A DNA stretch of 7,328 bases from an uncultured Lachnospiraceae bacterium (GTDB lineage Bacteria > Bacillota > Clostridia > Lachnospirales > Lachnospiraceae). The position numbers were made by a program, and so were the translations under genes. The notes beneath the pieces are model-generated. The model made no database searches, was not told where the DNA came from, and was given only the letters and a program-made list of their open reading frames with translations. How positions within the stretch are numbered: the first letter of the stretch is position 1; each line of letters opens with the position of its first letter. The stretch lies in contig CANPZR010000126.1 in NCBI GenBank assembly GCA_947589175.1, positions 1 to 7,328 on the forward strand, written 5' to 3'. Positions 1-5,130 of this stretch are shown one piece after another.

Positions 1-77
1 CTTGGAGAAATGAAGAAGGATTTGTGATTATGGGTATGAAATATTTTCTGCTCAATGCGGATAGTTTGGAATTTTAG
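1..77 (+). CDS. 3' end of an unidentified gene (partial)
   Basis: An open frame enters from the left edge (codons from base 3) and stops at TAG 75-77. The visible 24 residues begin WRNEEGFVIMGMKYF and end LLNADSLEF. No family can be assigned from so short a tail. A Met codon at 30-32 would also allow a separate tiny ORF of 15 residues, but there is no good ribosome site at the proper distance, so a C-terminal tail is preferred. No obvious terminator follows it. Whether it is a real gene end is uncertain. Confidence 0.3.
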   Translation, partial: WRNEEGFVIMGMKYFLLNADSLEF

Positions 78-102
78 GTTGAACTTCAAGCAACAGGAAC
101 CT

Positions 103-117
103 ACTCATATTATGAGT
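103..117. repeat. Perfect 7-bp inverted repeat, possible operator
   Basis: ACTCATA at 103-109 and TATGAGT at 111-117 are exact reverse complements separated by a single T. The short spacer suits a dimeric DNA-binding protein better than an RNA hairpin. It lies about 80-100 bases upstream of the promoter at 200-228 and upstream of a TTGACA at 141-146 that lacks a good -10. The operator role is inference. Confidence 0.3.
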
Positions 118-165
118 TACATTGATTTGTGACAACGGTGTTGACACAAGTTTGAAAGGTGGAGA

Positions 166-222
166 ATGAAATTTTTAATCGCCAGGAAACAGCGTAGGGT
201 TGACAATGCGGCAGATGCGTGA
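166..222 (+). CDS. Possible 18-residue leader peptide
   Basis: ATG 166 opens an 18-codon frame reading MKFLIARKQRRVDNAADA and stopping at TGA 220-222. It is preceded by AAGGTGGAG at 156-164, a good Shine-Dalgarno-like sequence but placed very close to the ATG. The peptide is basic in the middle (ARKQRR). The following promoter, structured region and terminator lie between it and the next long gene, so it could be a regulatory upstream ORF. No family is recognised. It could equally be a chance ORF: there is no good -10 for the TTGACA at 141-146, and its own promoter is unclear. Confidence 0.25.
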   Translation: MKFLIARKQRRVDNAADA

Positions 223-228
223 TAGACT
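200..228 (+). promoter_or_regulatory. Sigma-A-type promoter with extended -10
   Basis: A perfect -35 TTGACA (200-205) is followed after 17 bases by TAGACT (223-228), which matches four of six -10 positions and is directly preceded by TGA, an extended -10 (TGn). Predicted transcription start is near 235. It would drive the RNA at about 235-410 and, by read-through, the gene at 428. Confidence 0.5.
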
Positions 229-234
229 GTAAAC

Positions 235-410
235 AATGAAAAGCGTAAGAGCTTTTGCGGCGATAGAGAGGAGCTACCCGTCCCGACTTTGCGGGCAATA
301 TAAATACAAAGGTCGTCTCTGCCTATGGAATTATCATAGGACTGCTCCCGGAATTGCAATTCAAAAAAGAAATGTAATGCCTGAGTCTAACCACTCAGGC
401 AATTTCTTTT
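235..410 (+). ncRNA. Possible structured leader or small RNA ending at a terminator
   Basis: This interval is bounded by the predicted start of the 200-228 promoter and by a stem-loop terminator. It contains several short self-complementary segments: AAAAGC/GCTTTT (239-244 with 251-256), CCCG/CGGG around 280-293, CCTATG/CATAGG around 322-340, and the 12-base palindrome GAATTGCAATTC (351-362). GGAGC near 270 can also pair with GCTCC near 345, which would enclose the middle. The same bases form an open frame in phase with the downstream gene (ATG 236), but the terminator inside it and a better ribosome site at 414-420 argue for non-coding DNA. It matches no riboswitch or RNA class I can recall. 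It could be a cis-acting attenuator, an independent small RNA, or simply a 5' leader. Confidence 0.35.
366..410 (+). terminator. Intrinsic terminator or attenuator before the BECR-like gene
   Basis: GCCTGAGT (379-386) pairs with ACTCAGGC (393-400) around the loop CTAACC, with an extra T378-A401 pair, followed by AATTTCTTTT. An A-rich stretch just upstream (AAAAGAAAT, from about 365) can pair with ATTTCTTTT (402-410), lengthening the stem and giving it a terminator look on both strands. It stands 18 bases before the ATG at 428, so expression of that gene from the 200-228 promoter would need read-through. Confidence 0.6.
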
Positions 411-427
411 CACGGAAGGATGAGACA

Positions 428-1282
428 ATGCGGACACTTTTGCAGATTTTTCAGGATACGAAAGAGACTCTGTGCAGATATGATTATTATATCCATACAC
501 AGAAACGTGTCCTCCATCTTACAAATTCAGAGATTAAGATACCACATTTAATGGGTATGCAGTATCTTGGAAAACCGGGGCAGTTTACCGGGGATTATGG
601 TGCTTATGCAATTAAAAAGCAGCGGATTACGATGGATTCAGTGGAAAAACTGGTGCGGAAATATTATAAGACAGAGGAAAAACAGCGCCGAATGTTGGAG
701 ATGATTCATAGGAAGTTGGATAACCTTGGGGAATTAGGGGATATGTTTTCTTCTTATTCAAGGCTGTATCTGTATGAAAAGGAGCAGAATCAGGAGTCTG
801 AATTTCAGAGTGATTATCTTCTTGTGCATGAAAACGGGAAGAAAATCCTGCATTTGGGACTTGTCAAATCGAAAAGTGGAAAAGATCTTTATCATTGCAA
901 TTCCTTTATGACAACTTATCAGAATGACCGCGATAGGGATTCTTTTTTTTGTAATCTGACACACCGTTATGAGATAACAAGGATAGTAAGGGAAAATAAG
1001 GCAACAAAGCGGGCAGAAGTCATTTATCAGAGCATGGATGCCGAACAGAGGGAGCAGGCTGGCATAGAAAAAATGTTTGCAGCCGCAGGCATACATGCAG
1101 ATGAAAGACTTATAAAGTCCGTCCTGCGGCTGAATAAGAAGTTCGGCAGATACCACACGCTGGATTTGCTGAATGACAGTAAGGCGCTGCTTGAAAAATG
1201 CACGGATAAAAGGGAAAAAGCCCTTGTATCAGATTTCCTTGCGTTATGGGAGGAGGGGAGATATGGTACTGATGAGTATTGA
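428..1282 (+). CDS. Putative PBECR4-like (BECR-fold) protein, mobile-element cargo
   Basis: The frame is open from ATG 236, but the start is placed at ATG 428 because GGAAGGA (414-420) lies seven bases before it and the terminator at 378-410 lies inside the longer frame. This gives 284 residues. There is no signal peptide or membrane segment, so it should be cytoplasmic. Visible blocks are IPHLMGMQYLGKP (38-50), GDYGAYAIKK (55-64), a charged helical stretch (70-105), a probable beta-rich core with YLLVHENGKKILHLGL (130-145), YHCNSF (155-160), HRYEITRIV (179-187), and a helical C-terminal part (205-275). The IPHL.G.QYLGKP block and layout recall PBECR4 proteins (Barnase-EndoU-ColicinE5/D-RelE-like nucleases) of clostridial phages and integrative elements. 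This is from memory of the family, and nuclease activity is unproven. Its AT-richer composition differs from the pst genes. It overlaps the antitoxin-like ORF that follows. Confidence 0.5.
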   Translation: MRTLLQIFQDTKETLCRYDYYIHTQKRVLHLTNSEIKIPHLMGMQYLGKPGQFTGDYGAYAIKKQRITMDSVEKLVRKYYKTEEKQRRMLEMIHRKLDNLGELGDMFSSYSRLYLYEKEQNQESEFQSDYLLVHENGKKILHLGLVKSKSGKDLYHCNSFMTTYQNDRDRDSFFCNLTHRYEITRIVRENKATKRAEVIYQSMDAEQREQAGIEKMFAAAGIHADERLIKSVLRLNKKFGRYHTLDLLNDSKALLEKCTDKREKALVSDFLALWEEGRYGTDEY

Positions 1283-1421
1283 TACCTTTGAGAAGCGGGA
1301 ACAGATATTGCAGCTTCGCGCAAAGGTACTTCAGGCAGAGCAGGAGAGAATAGAGGGGGAGTCAACATTGACTGTATCAGAGGCGAGAACGCGCTTGAAG
1401 GAGAGGATTAGTGAAATATAA
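1263..1421 (+). CDS. Phd/YefM-type antitoxin C-terminal fragment (52 aa)
   Basis: ATG 1263 is preceded by GGAGGAGGGGAG (about 1249-1260) and opens a 52-codon frame that overlaps the end of the preceding gene by 20 bases, an arrangement suited to translational coupling. The start MVLMSIDTFEKREQILQLR, preceded in the same frame by a Gly-Asp, resembles the middle of Phd/YefM antitoxins (typically GDMVVMS..YE), followed by the usual helical C-terminal toxin-binding region. The N-terminal DNA-binding half of about 30-35 residues is missing: upstream in this frame (an alternative ATG lies at 1173) the sequence bears no Phd likeness. It may be a decayed antitoxin joined to the preceding gene by recombination, or a short stand-alone toxin-binding peptide. 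No ParE/RelE/YoeB-like toxin follows; the pst promoter starts directly after its stop. Confidence 0.5.
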   Translation: MVLMSIDTFEKREQILQLRAKVLQAEQERIEGESTLTVSEARTRLKERISEI

Positions 1422-1461
1422 TTAACCTACAATTAACATACATGCGCTTTTGGAATTAACA
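1422..1461 (+). promoter_or_regulatory. Pho boxes (PhoP-type TTAACA repeats) upstream of pstS
   Basis: TTAACC (1422-1427) and TTAACA (1433-1438) are spaced 11 bases start to start, and a further TTAACA lies at 1456-1461, 23 bases on, about two more repeat steps. TTAACA-like direct repeats with an 11-base period are the known binding pattern of PhoP in Bacillus. With the -10 at 1472-1477 they lie at roughly -62 to -23, the usual place for activation. The regulator encoded at 5894-6571 is the natural ligand, which would make the operon self-controlled. Confidence 0.7.
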
Positions 1462-1477
1462 CAGGCAATCGTATAAT
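1450..1477 (+). promoter_or_regulatory. pst operon core promoter
   Basis: A perfect -10 TATAAT lies at 1472-1477. The best -35 candidates are poor: TTGGAA at 1450-1455 (16-base spacer) or TTTGGA at 1449-1454 (17-base spacer). A strong -10 with a weak -35 and activator boxes just upstream is typical of promoters needing PhoP~P. The start would be near 1484, giving a leader of about 164 nt before the pstS ATG at 1648. Confidence 0.65.
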
Positions 1478-1502
1478 GAACCTGTAAAAATTTCAGAGGA
1501 GC

Positions 1503-1658
1503 ATGTATTTTTTTGCTCTGGAAAACAAGGAGGAAAATCCTCTGCTCCTGCATAAGCAGTCGCATTTTCCTTCGGAAAACAAGGAGGAAAATCCTCTGCT
1601 CGCCAGAGGGCTCGCATTTTCCTTCGGAAAACAAGGAGGATTTCAAAATGAAAGGTAA
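1503..1658 (+). CDS. Possible upstream ORF (51 aa) through the pstS leader repeats
   Basis: ATG 1503 lies about 20 bases after the predicted transcription start and opens a 51-codon frame that passes through all the leader repeats (ENKEENPLL appears twice) and stops at TAA 1656-1658, just past the pstS start at 1648. AGGAG (1497-1501) is directly upstream but only one base from the ATG, which is too close for efficient initiation. If translated, it would melt the leader hairpins and end on top of the pstS ribosome site. It may be only an accident of the repeat sequence. Confidence 0.2.
   Translation: MYFFALENKEENPLLLHKQSHFPSENKEENPLLARGLAFSFGKQGGFQNER
1520..1640 (+). repeat. Tandem hairpin/Shine-Dalgarno repeats in the pstS leader
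   Basis: Starting at GGAAAACAAGGAGG, a 28-base block at 1520-1547 recurs exactly at 1574-1601, and its first 15 bases recur at 1626-1640 (54- and 52-base steps). The block CGCATTTTCCTTCGGAAAAC occurs at 1561-1580 and 1613-1632. Each full unit holds a small variable hairpin (CTGC/GCAG at 1548-1559; GCTC/GGGC at 1598-1611), a hairpin TTTTCC/GGAAAA with loop TTC (1565-1579; 1617-1631), and AGGAGG. In the first two copies AGGAGG is followed by a complementary TCCTC (1538-1542; 1592-1596) and no start codon. Only the third copy (1634-1639) precedes a real start. The TTTT..CTCTGGAAAAC before the first copy looks like a worn additional hairpin. Confidence 0.8.
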
Positions 1659-2532
1659 AAAATTTATGGCGTTTATGGCAATGGCGGCGGTGACCGTGGG
1701 ACTTATGACCGGCTGTGGCGGTTCGGGTTCGGGAGGAAGCAACAGTAGCAGCAGCGCTGCAGGGGGCAGCGCGGCAGGAACTGCGTCGGAGGGCGGTACG
1801 GCACAAACGGTGTCTACGGACGGTTCGACTTCTATGGAGAAGGTCATCGGATTTTTGAGCGAGGCCTACATGGAGGAGAACGGGGATGTAAAGGTGACCT
1901 ACAACCCGACGGGTTCGAGCGCGGGCATCCAGGCGGTGTCGGAGGGGCGCTGCGACATCGGGCTGTCGAGCCGCGATTTAAAGGATGAGGAGAAAACGGA
2001 CTTAGATGAGACGGTGGTAGCCATTGACGGAATCGGCATTATCGTACACCCGGACAACGCGGTCAGCGACCTCACGATTGAGCAGGTCGGCAAAATCTAT
2101 ACGGGAGAAATCAAGAACTGGAAGGAGTTAGGCGGCGAGGACGCGCCCATCGTGTGCATCGGGCGGGAGGCGGCATCCGGCACCCGCGACGGCTTTGAGG
2201 AAATAACGGGGACGGCGGACAAGTGCAAGTATGCCCAGGAGCTCACATCGACGGGCGACGTGGTGCAGACGGTCTCCGGGAATCCGAACGCGATCGGATA
2301 CGCGTCCGTGGCGTCCGTAAACGACAGCGTAAAGGCATTGAGCATCGAGGGCGTGGCGCCGGATACGGAGACAATCCAGAACGGAAAATACAAGATTCAG
2401 AGAAATTTCGTGCTTGTCACCAAAAAGGATACGGCGCTCTCGGAGGCGGCGCAGGCGTTCTTTGACTTTGCCACAAGCAGCGAGGCGGACGATCTGATCA
2501 CGCAGGCGGGAGCCGTGCCGATTAAGCGCTAG
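1648..2532 (+). CDS. pstS: Phosphate ABC transporter substrate-binding lipoprotein PstS
   Basis: PstS binds inorganic phosphate outside the membrane and hands it to the PstCA channel. The frame is open further upstream (from 1513), but the start is set at ATG 1648: AAGGAGG (1633-1639) sits eight bases before it and the protein then begins with a lipoprotein signal peptide (KGKK, hydrophobic stretch 6-20, lipobox MTGC with lipid-anchored Cys23). A Gly/Ser/Ala-rich linker spans 24-54. Phosphate-site motifs of the family are visible: GSTSM (59-63), NPTGSSAG (86-93), RCDIGLSSRDL (101-111), REAASGTRDGF (173-183) and PNAIGYASV (213-221). The 294 residues are a normal length for the family. It is first in the operon, under the Pho boxes at 1422-1461. 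Confidence 0.95.
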   Translation: MKGKKFMAFMAMAAVTVGLMTGCGGSGSGGSNSSSSAAGGSAAGTASEGGTAQTVSTDGSTSMEKVIGFLSEAYMEENGDVKVTYNPTGSSAGIQAVSEGRCDIGLSSRDLKDEEKTDLDETVVAIDGIGIIVHPDNAVSDLTIEQVGKIYTGEIKNWKELGGEDAPIVCIGREAASGTRDGFEEITGTADKCKYAQELTSTGDVVQTVSGNPNAIGYASVASVNDSVKALSIEGVAPDTETIQNGKYKIQRNFVLVTKKDTALSEAAQAFFDFATSSEADDLITQAGAVPIKR

Positions 2533-2549
2533 AGCGGACTTGTTCGCTC
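2532..2549 (+). other. Stem-loop between pstS and pstC
   Basis: GAGCG (2532-2536) pairs with CGCTC (2545-2549), extendable by a G-U and an A-U pair to leave a CTTG loop. There is no T-run after it, so it is not an ordinary terminator. It begins in the pstS stop codon and ends just before the pstC ribosome site. In pst operons the binding protein is usually made in excess of the channel, so a role in mRNA 3'-end protection or partial termination is possible, but this is inference. Confidence 0.35.
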
Positions 2550-2565
2550 GGAAAGTGAGGACACA

Positions 2566-3432
2566 ATGAAAAAGACAGCAAAATGGATTGAAAAGGCTAT
2601 GAACCTGTTGTTTCTGTTCTGCGGCCTGCTCACGATCCTGTTTGTCATAGTGATTACTATATTTCTTATTGTCAGCGGTATTCCGGCGATTAAGGAAATC
2701 GGCATCATCGATTTTCTGTTCGGAGATACGTGGGCGTCTACTGCCGCGGAGCCGTCCTACGGCATCCTGCCCTTTATCCTGACTTCGGTTTACGGCACCT
2801 GCGGCGCCATTGTCATAGGAGTCCCCGTGGGGCTTCTGTGCGCGGTTTTTCTGGCGAAAATGGCGCCCAAAAGGGTGGGAAACGCGGTGCGGAATGTGGT
2901 CGATCTGCTGGCGGGGATTCCCTCGGTGGTCTATGGCCTGGTGGGCATGATTATTATCGTGCCCTGGGTGCGGGATCTGTTCAATCTCCCCGACGGGGCA
3001 AGCCTTTTTTCAGCCATTATCGTACTTGCCATTATGATTCTGTCGTCGGTAATTTCGGTGTCGGAGACGTCCATCCAGGCGGTGCCCAGAGAGTATGAGG
3101 AGGCGTCGCTGGCGCTGGGGGCGACCAAGACGGAGACGGTGTTTAAGGTAGTGGTCCCCGCGGCAAAAAGCGGCATTGTCACAGCGGTGGTGTTAGGAAT
3201 CGGCCGCGCCATCGGGGAGGCTATGGCAATCATGATGGTATCGGGAAATGTGGCCAATATGCCGAAGCTCTTTGGAAGCGTGCGCTTTCTGACCACGGCG
3301 GTGGCGAGCGAGATGTCCTATTCTTCGGGACTGCAGCGCCAGGCGCTGTTCTCCATCGCCCTCGTGCTGTTTTTGTTCATCATGATGATCAATCTCGCGC
3401 TGAACGTGGCAATCAAAAAAGATAAAAAATGA
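2566..3432 (+). CDS. pstC: Phosphate ABC transporter permease PstC
   Basis: One of two membrane subunits that form the phosphate channel. The start ATG 2566 follows AGTGAGG (2554-2560). The 288 residues include hydrophobic segments at about 14-38, 68-96, 111-135, 147-167, 203-226 and 257-283, giving the six expected membrane spans. The cytoplasmic EAA loop that docks on the ATPase reads EEASLALGATKTETVFKVVV (178-197), and LLAGIPSVVYGLVGM (114-128) is the conserved PstC/PstA segment before it. RAIGEAMAIMMVSGN (214-228) is a further family signature. It lies 33 bases after pstS and before pstA; PstC rather than PstA is indicated by closeness to pstS and by the RAIGEAMA segment. Confidence 0.95.
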   Translation: MKKTAKWIEKAMNLLFLFCGLLTILFVIVITIFLIVSGIPAIKEIGIIDFLFGDTWASTAAEPSYGILPFILTSVYGTCGAIVIGVPVGLLCAVFLAKMAPKRVGNAVRNVVDLLAGIPSVVYGLVGMIIIVPWVRDLFNLPDGASLFSAIIVLAIMILSSVISVSETSIQAVPREYEEASLALGATKTETVFKVVVPAAKSGIVTAVVLGIGRAIGEAMAIMMVSGNVANMPKLFGSVRFLTTAVASEMSYSSGLQRQALFSIALVLFLFIMMINLALNVAIKKDKK

Positions 3433-3450
3433 GCGGATGTGAGAACCGCT
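3432..3450 (+). other. Small stem-loop between pstC and pstA
   Basis: AGCGG (3432-3436) pairs with CCGCT (3446-3450) over a nine-base loop, directly after the pstC stop. There is no T-run. The pstC-pstA gap is 78 bases, the longest inside the transporter genes, and otherwise shows only the pstA ribosome site. The function is unknown; this could be chance. Confidence 0.2.
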
Positions 3451-3510
3451 TCGCGTCAGAGGCATCATGGATATTTTACTCCGCACATTTAAAAAGAAAT
3501 GGAGATCATT

Positions 3511-4374
3511 ATGAACGCATCGATATCTTTTTCAAGAAAAGCAAAGGGCGCGGTCTTAAACCTTTTGATGGTCCTGGCCGCGGCGCTGATCTGCCTCCTT
3601 CTGCTGGGGCTGATCGGCTATATACTGTACCGGGGAATTCCCCACATTTCATGGAAATTTCTGTCCACGAAGCCCAGTCTTTTAAAGGGGACGACGGGGA
3701 TTCTCCCCAATATTTTAAATACCATTTACATCATTCTCATAACGCTTATCATTGTCCTGCCACTGGGGGTGGGAGCGGCTATTTATCTCAATGAGTACGC
3801 GAAAAATAAAAAGCTGGTGAGCGTGATTGAGCTGGCCACGGAGACGCTGGCGGGCATACCGTCTATCATATACGGACTGGTGGGAATGTTGATTTTCGTG
3901 CAGTTTTTTTCTCTGGGAACCAGCCTTTTGGCGGGAGCTCTCACGCTGGTCATCATGACGCTGCCGACCATTATCCGCACCGCCGAGGAGAGCCTGAAAA
4001 CGGTGCCGGCGTCCTACCGAGAGGGAGCTCTCGGACTGGGAGCGGGCAAATGGCACATGATCCGCACGGTCGTTCTCCCCTGCGTCATTGACGGCATCGT
4101 CACCGGCTGCATCCTGTCGGTGGGGCGCGTGGTGGGAGAGAGCGCCGCCCTGCTCTTTACGGCCGGCATGGCCAATGAGATGCTGAATCTTATCCAGGCA
4201 GTAAAGCCGGGAAACGCGGGCTCCACCCTGACGGTCGCATTGTACATGTACGCCAGGGAGCGGGGGCAGTTTGACGTCGCCTTTGCCATCGCGGCCATTT
4301 TGCTGATCCTGACATTTATCATTAACATGTCGGCAAAGGTGGCGGCTGTGAAACTAAAAAAGAAAAGAGGCTAG
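3511..4374 (+). CDS. pstA: Phosphate ABC transporter permease PstA
   Basis: Second membrane subunit of the phosphate channel, pairing with PstC. Two in-frame ATGs lie at 3499 and 3511. The second is preferred because GGAG (3501-3504) is six bases before it, while nothing before 3499 resembles a ribosome site; this gives 287 residues. Hydrophobic segments at about 15-40, 66-94, 112-134, 138-155, 192-218 and 254-273 fit six spans. The conserved ETLAGIPSIIYGLVGM (111-126) parallels PstC, and the ATPase-docking EAA loop is REGALGLGAGKWHMIRTVVL (170-189). VGRVVGESAALLFTAG (204-219) is typical of PstA. A basic tail KLKKKRG ends the protein. Only three bases separate it from pstB. Confidence 0.93.
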   Translation: MNASISFSRKAKGAVLNLLMVLAAALICLLLLGLIGYILYRGIPHISWKFLSTKPSLLKGTTGILPNILNTIYIILITLIIVLPLGVGAAIYLNEYAKNKKLVSVIELATETLAGIPSIIYGLVGMLIFVQFFSLGTSLLAGALTLVIMTLPTIIRTAEESLKTVPASYREGALGLGAGKWHMIRTVVLPCVIDGIVTGCILSVGRVVGESAALLFTAGMANEMLNLIQAVKPGNAGSTLTVALYMYARERGQFDVAFAIAAILLILTFIINMSAKVAAVKLKKKRG

Positions 4375-4377
4375 AGC

Positions 4378-5130
4378 ATGAAGGATATAATGACCGCGAA
4401 AGACCTGAATTTGTGGTATGGGCAGAACCACGCCCTGAAAAATATCAATATGTCCCTTCCGGAGCGGGAGATTACGGCCTTAATCGGTCCATCCGGGTGC
4501 GGAAAATCCACCTTTTTAAAGACGCTGAACCGGATGAACGACCTCGTGGACGGATGCCGGATCGAGGGAGAAATTTTGCTGGACGGGACGGATATCTACG
4601 GAGATATGGACGTCAATATCCTGCGAAAGCGCGTGGGCATGGTATTTCAAAAGCCCAACCCATTTCCCATGAGCATTTATGACAATATCGCCTACGGTCC
4701 CCGCATCCATGGAGTCCGCTCCCGCGTCCGGCTGGACGAGATCGTGGAGCGCTCGCTCACGCAGGCGGCCATCTGGGACGAGTGCAAGGACCGGCTGAAA
4801 AAGAGCGCGCTCGGCATGAGCGGCGGACAGCAGCAGAGGCTGTGCATCGCCCGGGCGCTGGCGGTGGAGCCGGAGGTGCTTCTGATGGATGAGCCCACGT
4901 CGGCGTTAGATCCCATTTCAACATCTAAAATTGAGGACCTGGCGCTGGAGCTGAAACAGAAATACACGATTATTATGGTCACTCACAACATGCAGCAGGC
5001 CGCGCGCATCGCGGATAAGACCGCTTTCTTCCTTCTGGGGGAGCTGGTGGAGTCCGGCGATACGGAAAAGATGTTTTCATCCCCTTTAGACAAGAGGACG
5101 GAGGATTATATTACGGGGAGGTTCGGATAA
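4378..5130 (+). CDS. pstB: Phosphate ABC transporter ATP-binding protein PstB
   Basis: Cytoplasmic ATPase that powers phosphate import through PstCA. All ABC motifs are present in 250 residues: Walker A GPSGCGKST (37-45), Q-loop Gln91 in VFQKPNPFPMSIYDN, signature MSGGQQQ (147-153), Walker B VLLMDEP (167-173), D-loop SALD (175-178) and switch His203 in VTHNMQQAAR. The FQKPNPFPMSIYDNIAYGPR region and the TEDYITGRFG end are characteristic of PstB among ABC ATPases. The start at 4378 follows AGAGG overlapping the end of pstA. The stop TAA (5128-5130) shares its last base with the phoU ATG. Confidence 0.97.
   Translation: MKDIMTAKDLNLWYGQNHALKNINMSLPEREITALIGPSGCGKSTFLKTLNRMNDLVDGCRIEGEILLDGTDIYGDMDVNILRKRVGMVFQKPNPFPMSIYDNIAYGPRIHGVRSRVRLDEIVERSLTQAAIWDECKDRLKKSALGMSGGQQQRLCIARALAVEPEVLLMDEPTSALDPISTSKIEDLALELKQKYTIIMVTHNMQQAARIADKTAFFLLGELVESGDTEKMFSSPLDKRTEDYITGRFG

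Noticed and set aside
117..359. Minus-strand ORF of 80 residues
   Set aside because: It lies opposite the promoter, the mini-ORF and the structured region, its composition is not protein-like, and it has no identifiable family. It is most likely the reverse complement of a leader region.
236..427. N-terminal extension of the BECR-like gene starting at ATG 236
   Set aside because: The extension runs through a clear terminator stem-loop (378-410), has no good ribosome site at 236, and a proper ribosome site stands before ATG 428. The extension most likely reads non-coding leader sequence.
1520..1640. CRISPR-like array in the pstS leader
   Set aside because: There are only three copies, the intervening sequence is itself partly repeated, and each copy ends in a ribosome site. 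No cas genes are present.
1513..1647. Longer PstS start at ATG 1513
   Set aside because: The extra 45 codons translate the leader repeats and put a basic stretch before the lipoprotein signal peptide. The AAGGAGG before ATG 1648 and the lipobox at Cys23 fix the start there.
1422..1847. Minus-strand ORFs opposite the pstS start region (1422-1847 and 1456-1806)
   Set aside because: They read the Gly/Ser linker and leader repeats backwards, giving low-complexity Pro/Ala- or His/Arg-rich sequence; they have no ribosome sites and lie against a certain gene.
3429..3794. 121-residue plus-strand ORF starting over the pstC stop
   Set aside because: It overlaps most of the first third of pstA in another frame and resembles no family; pstA is clearly the real gene.
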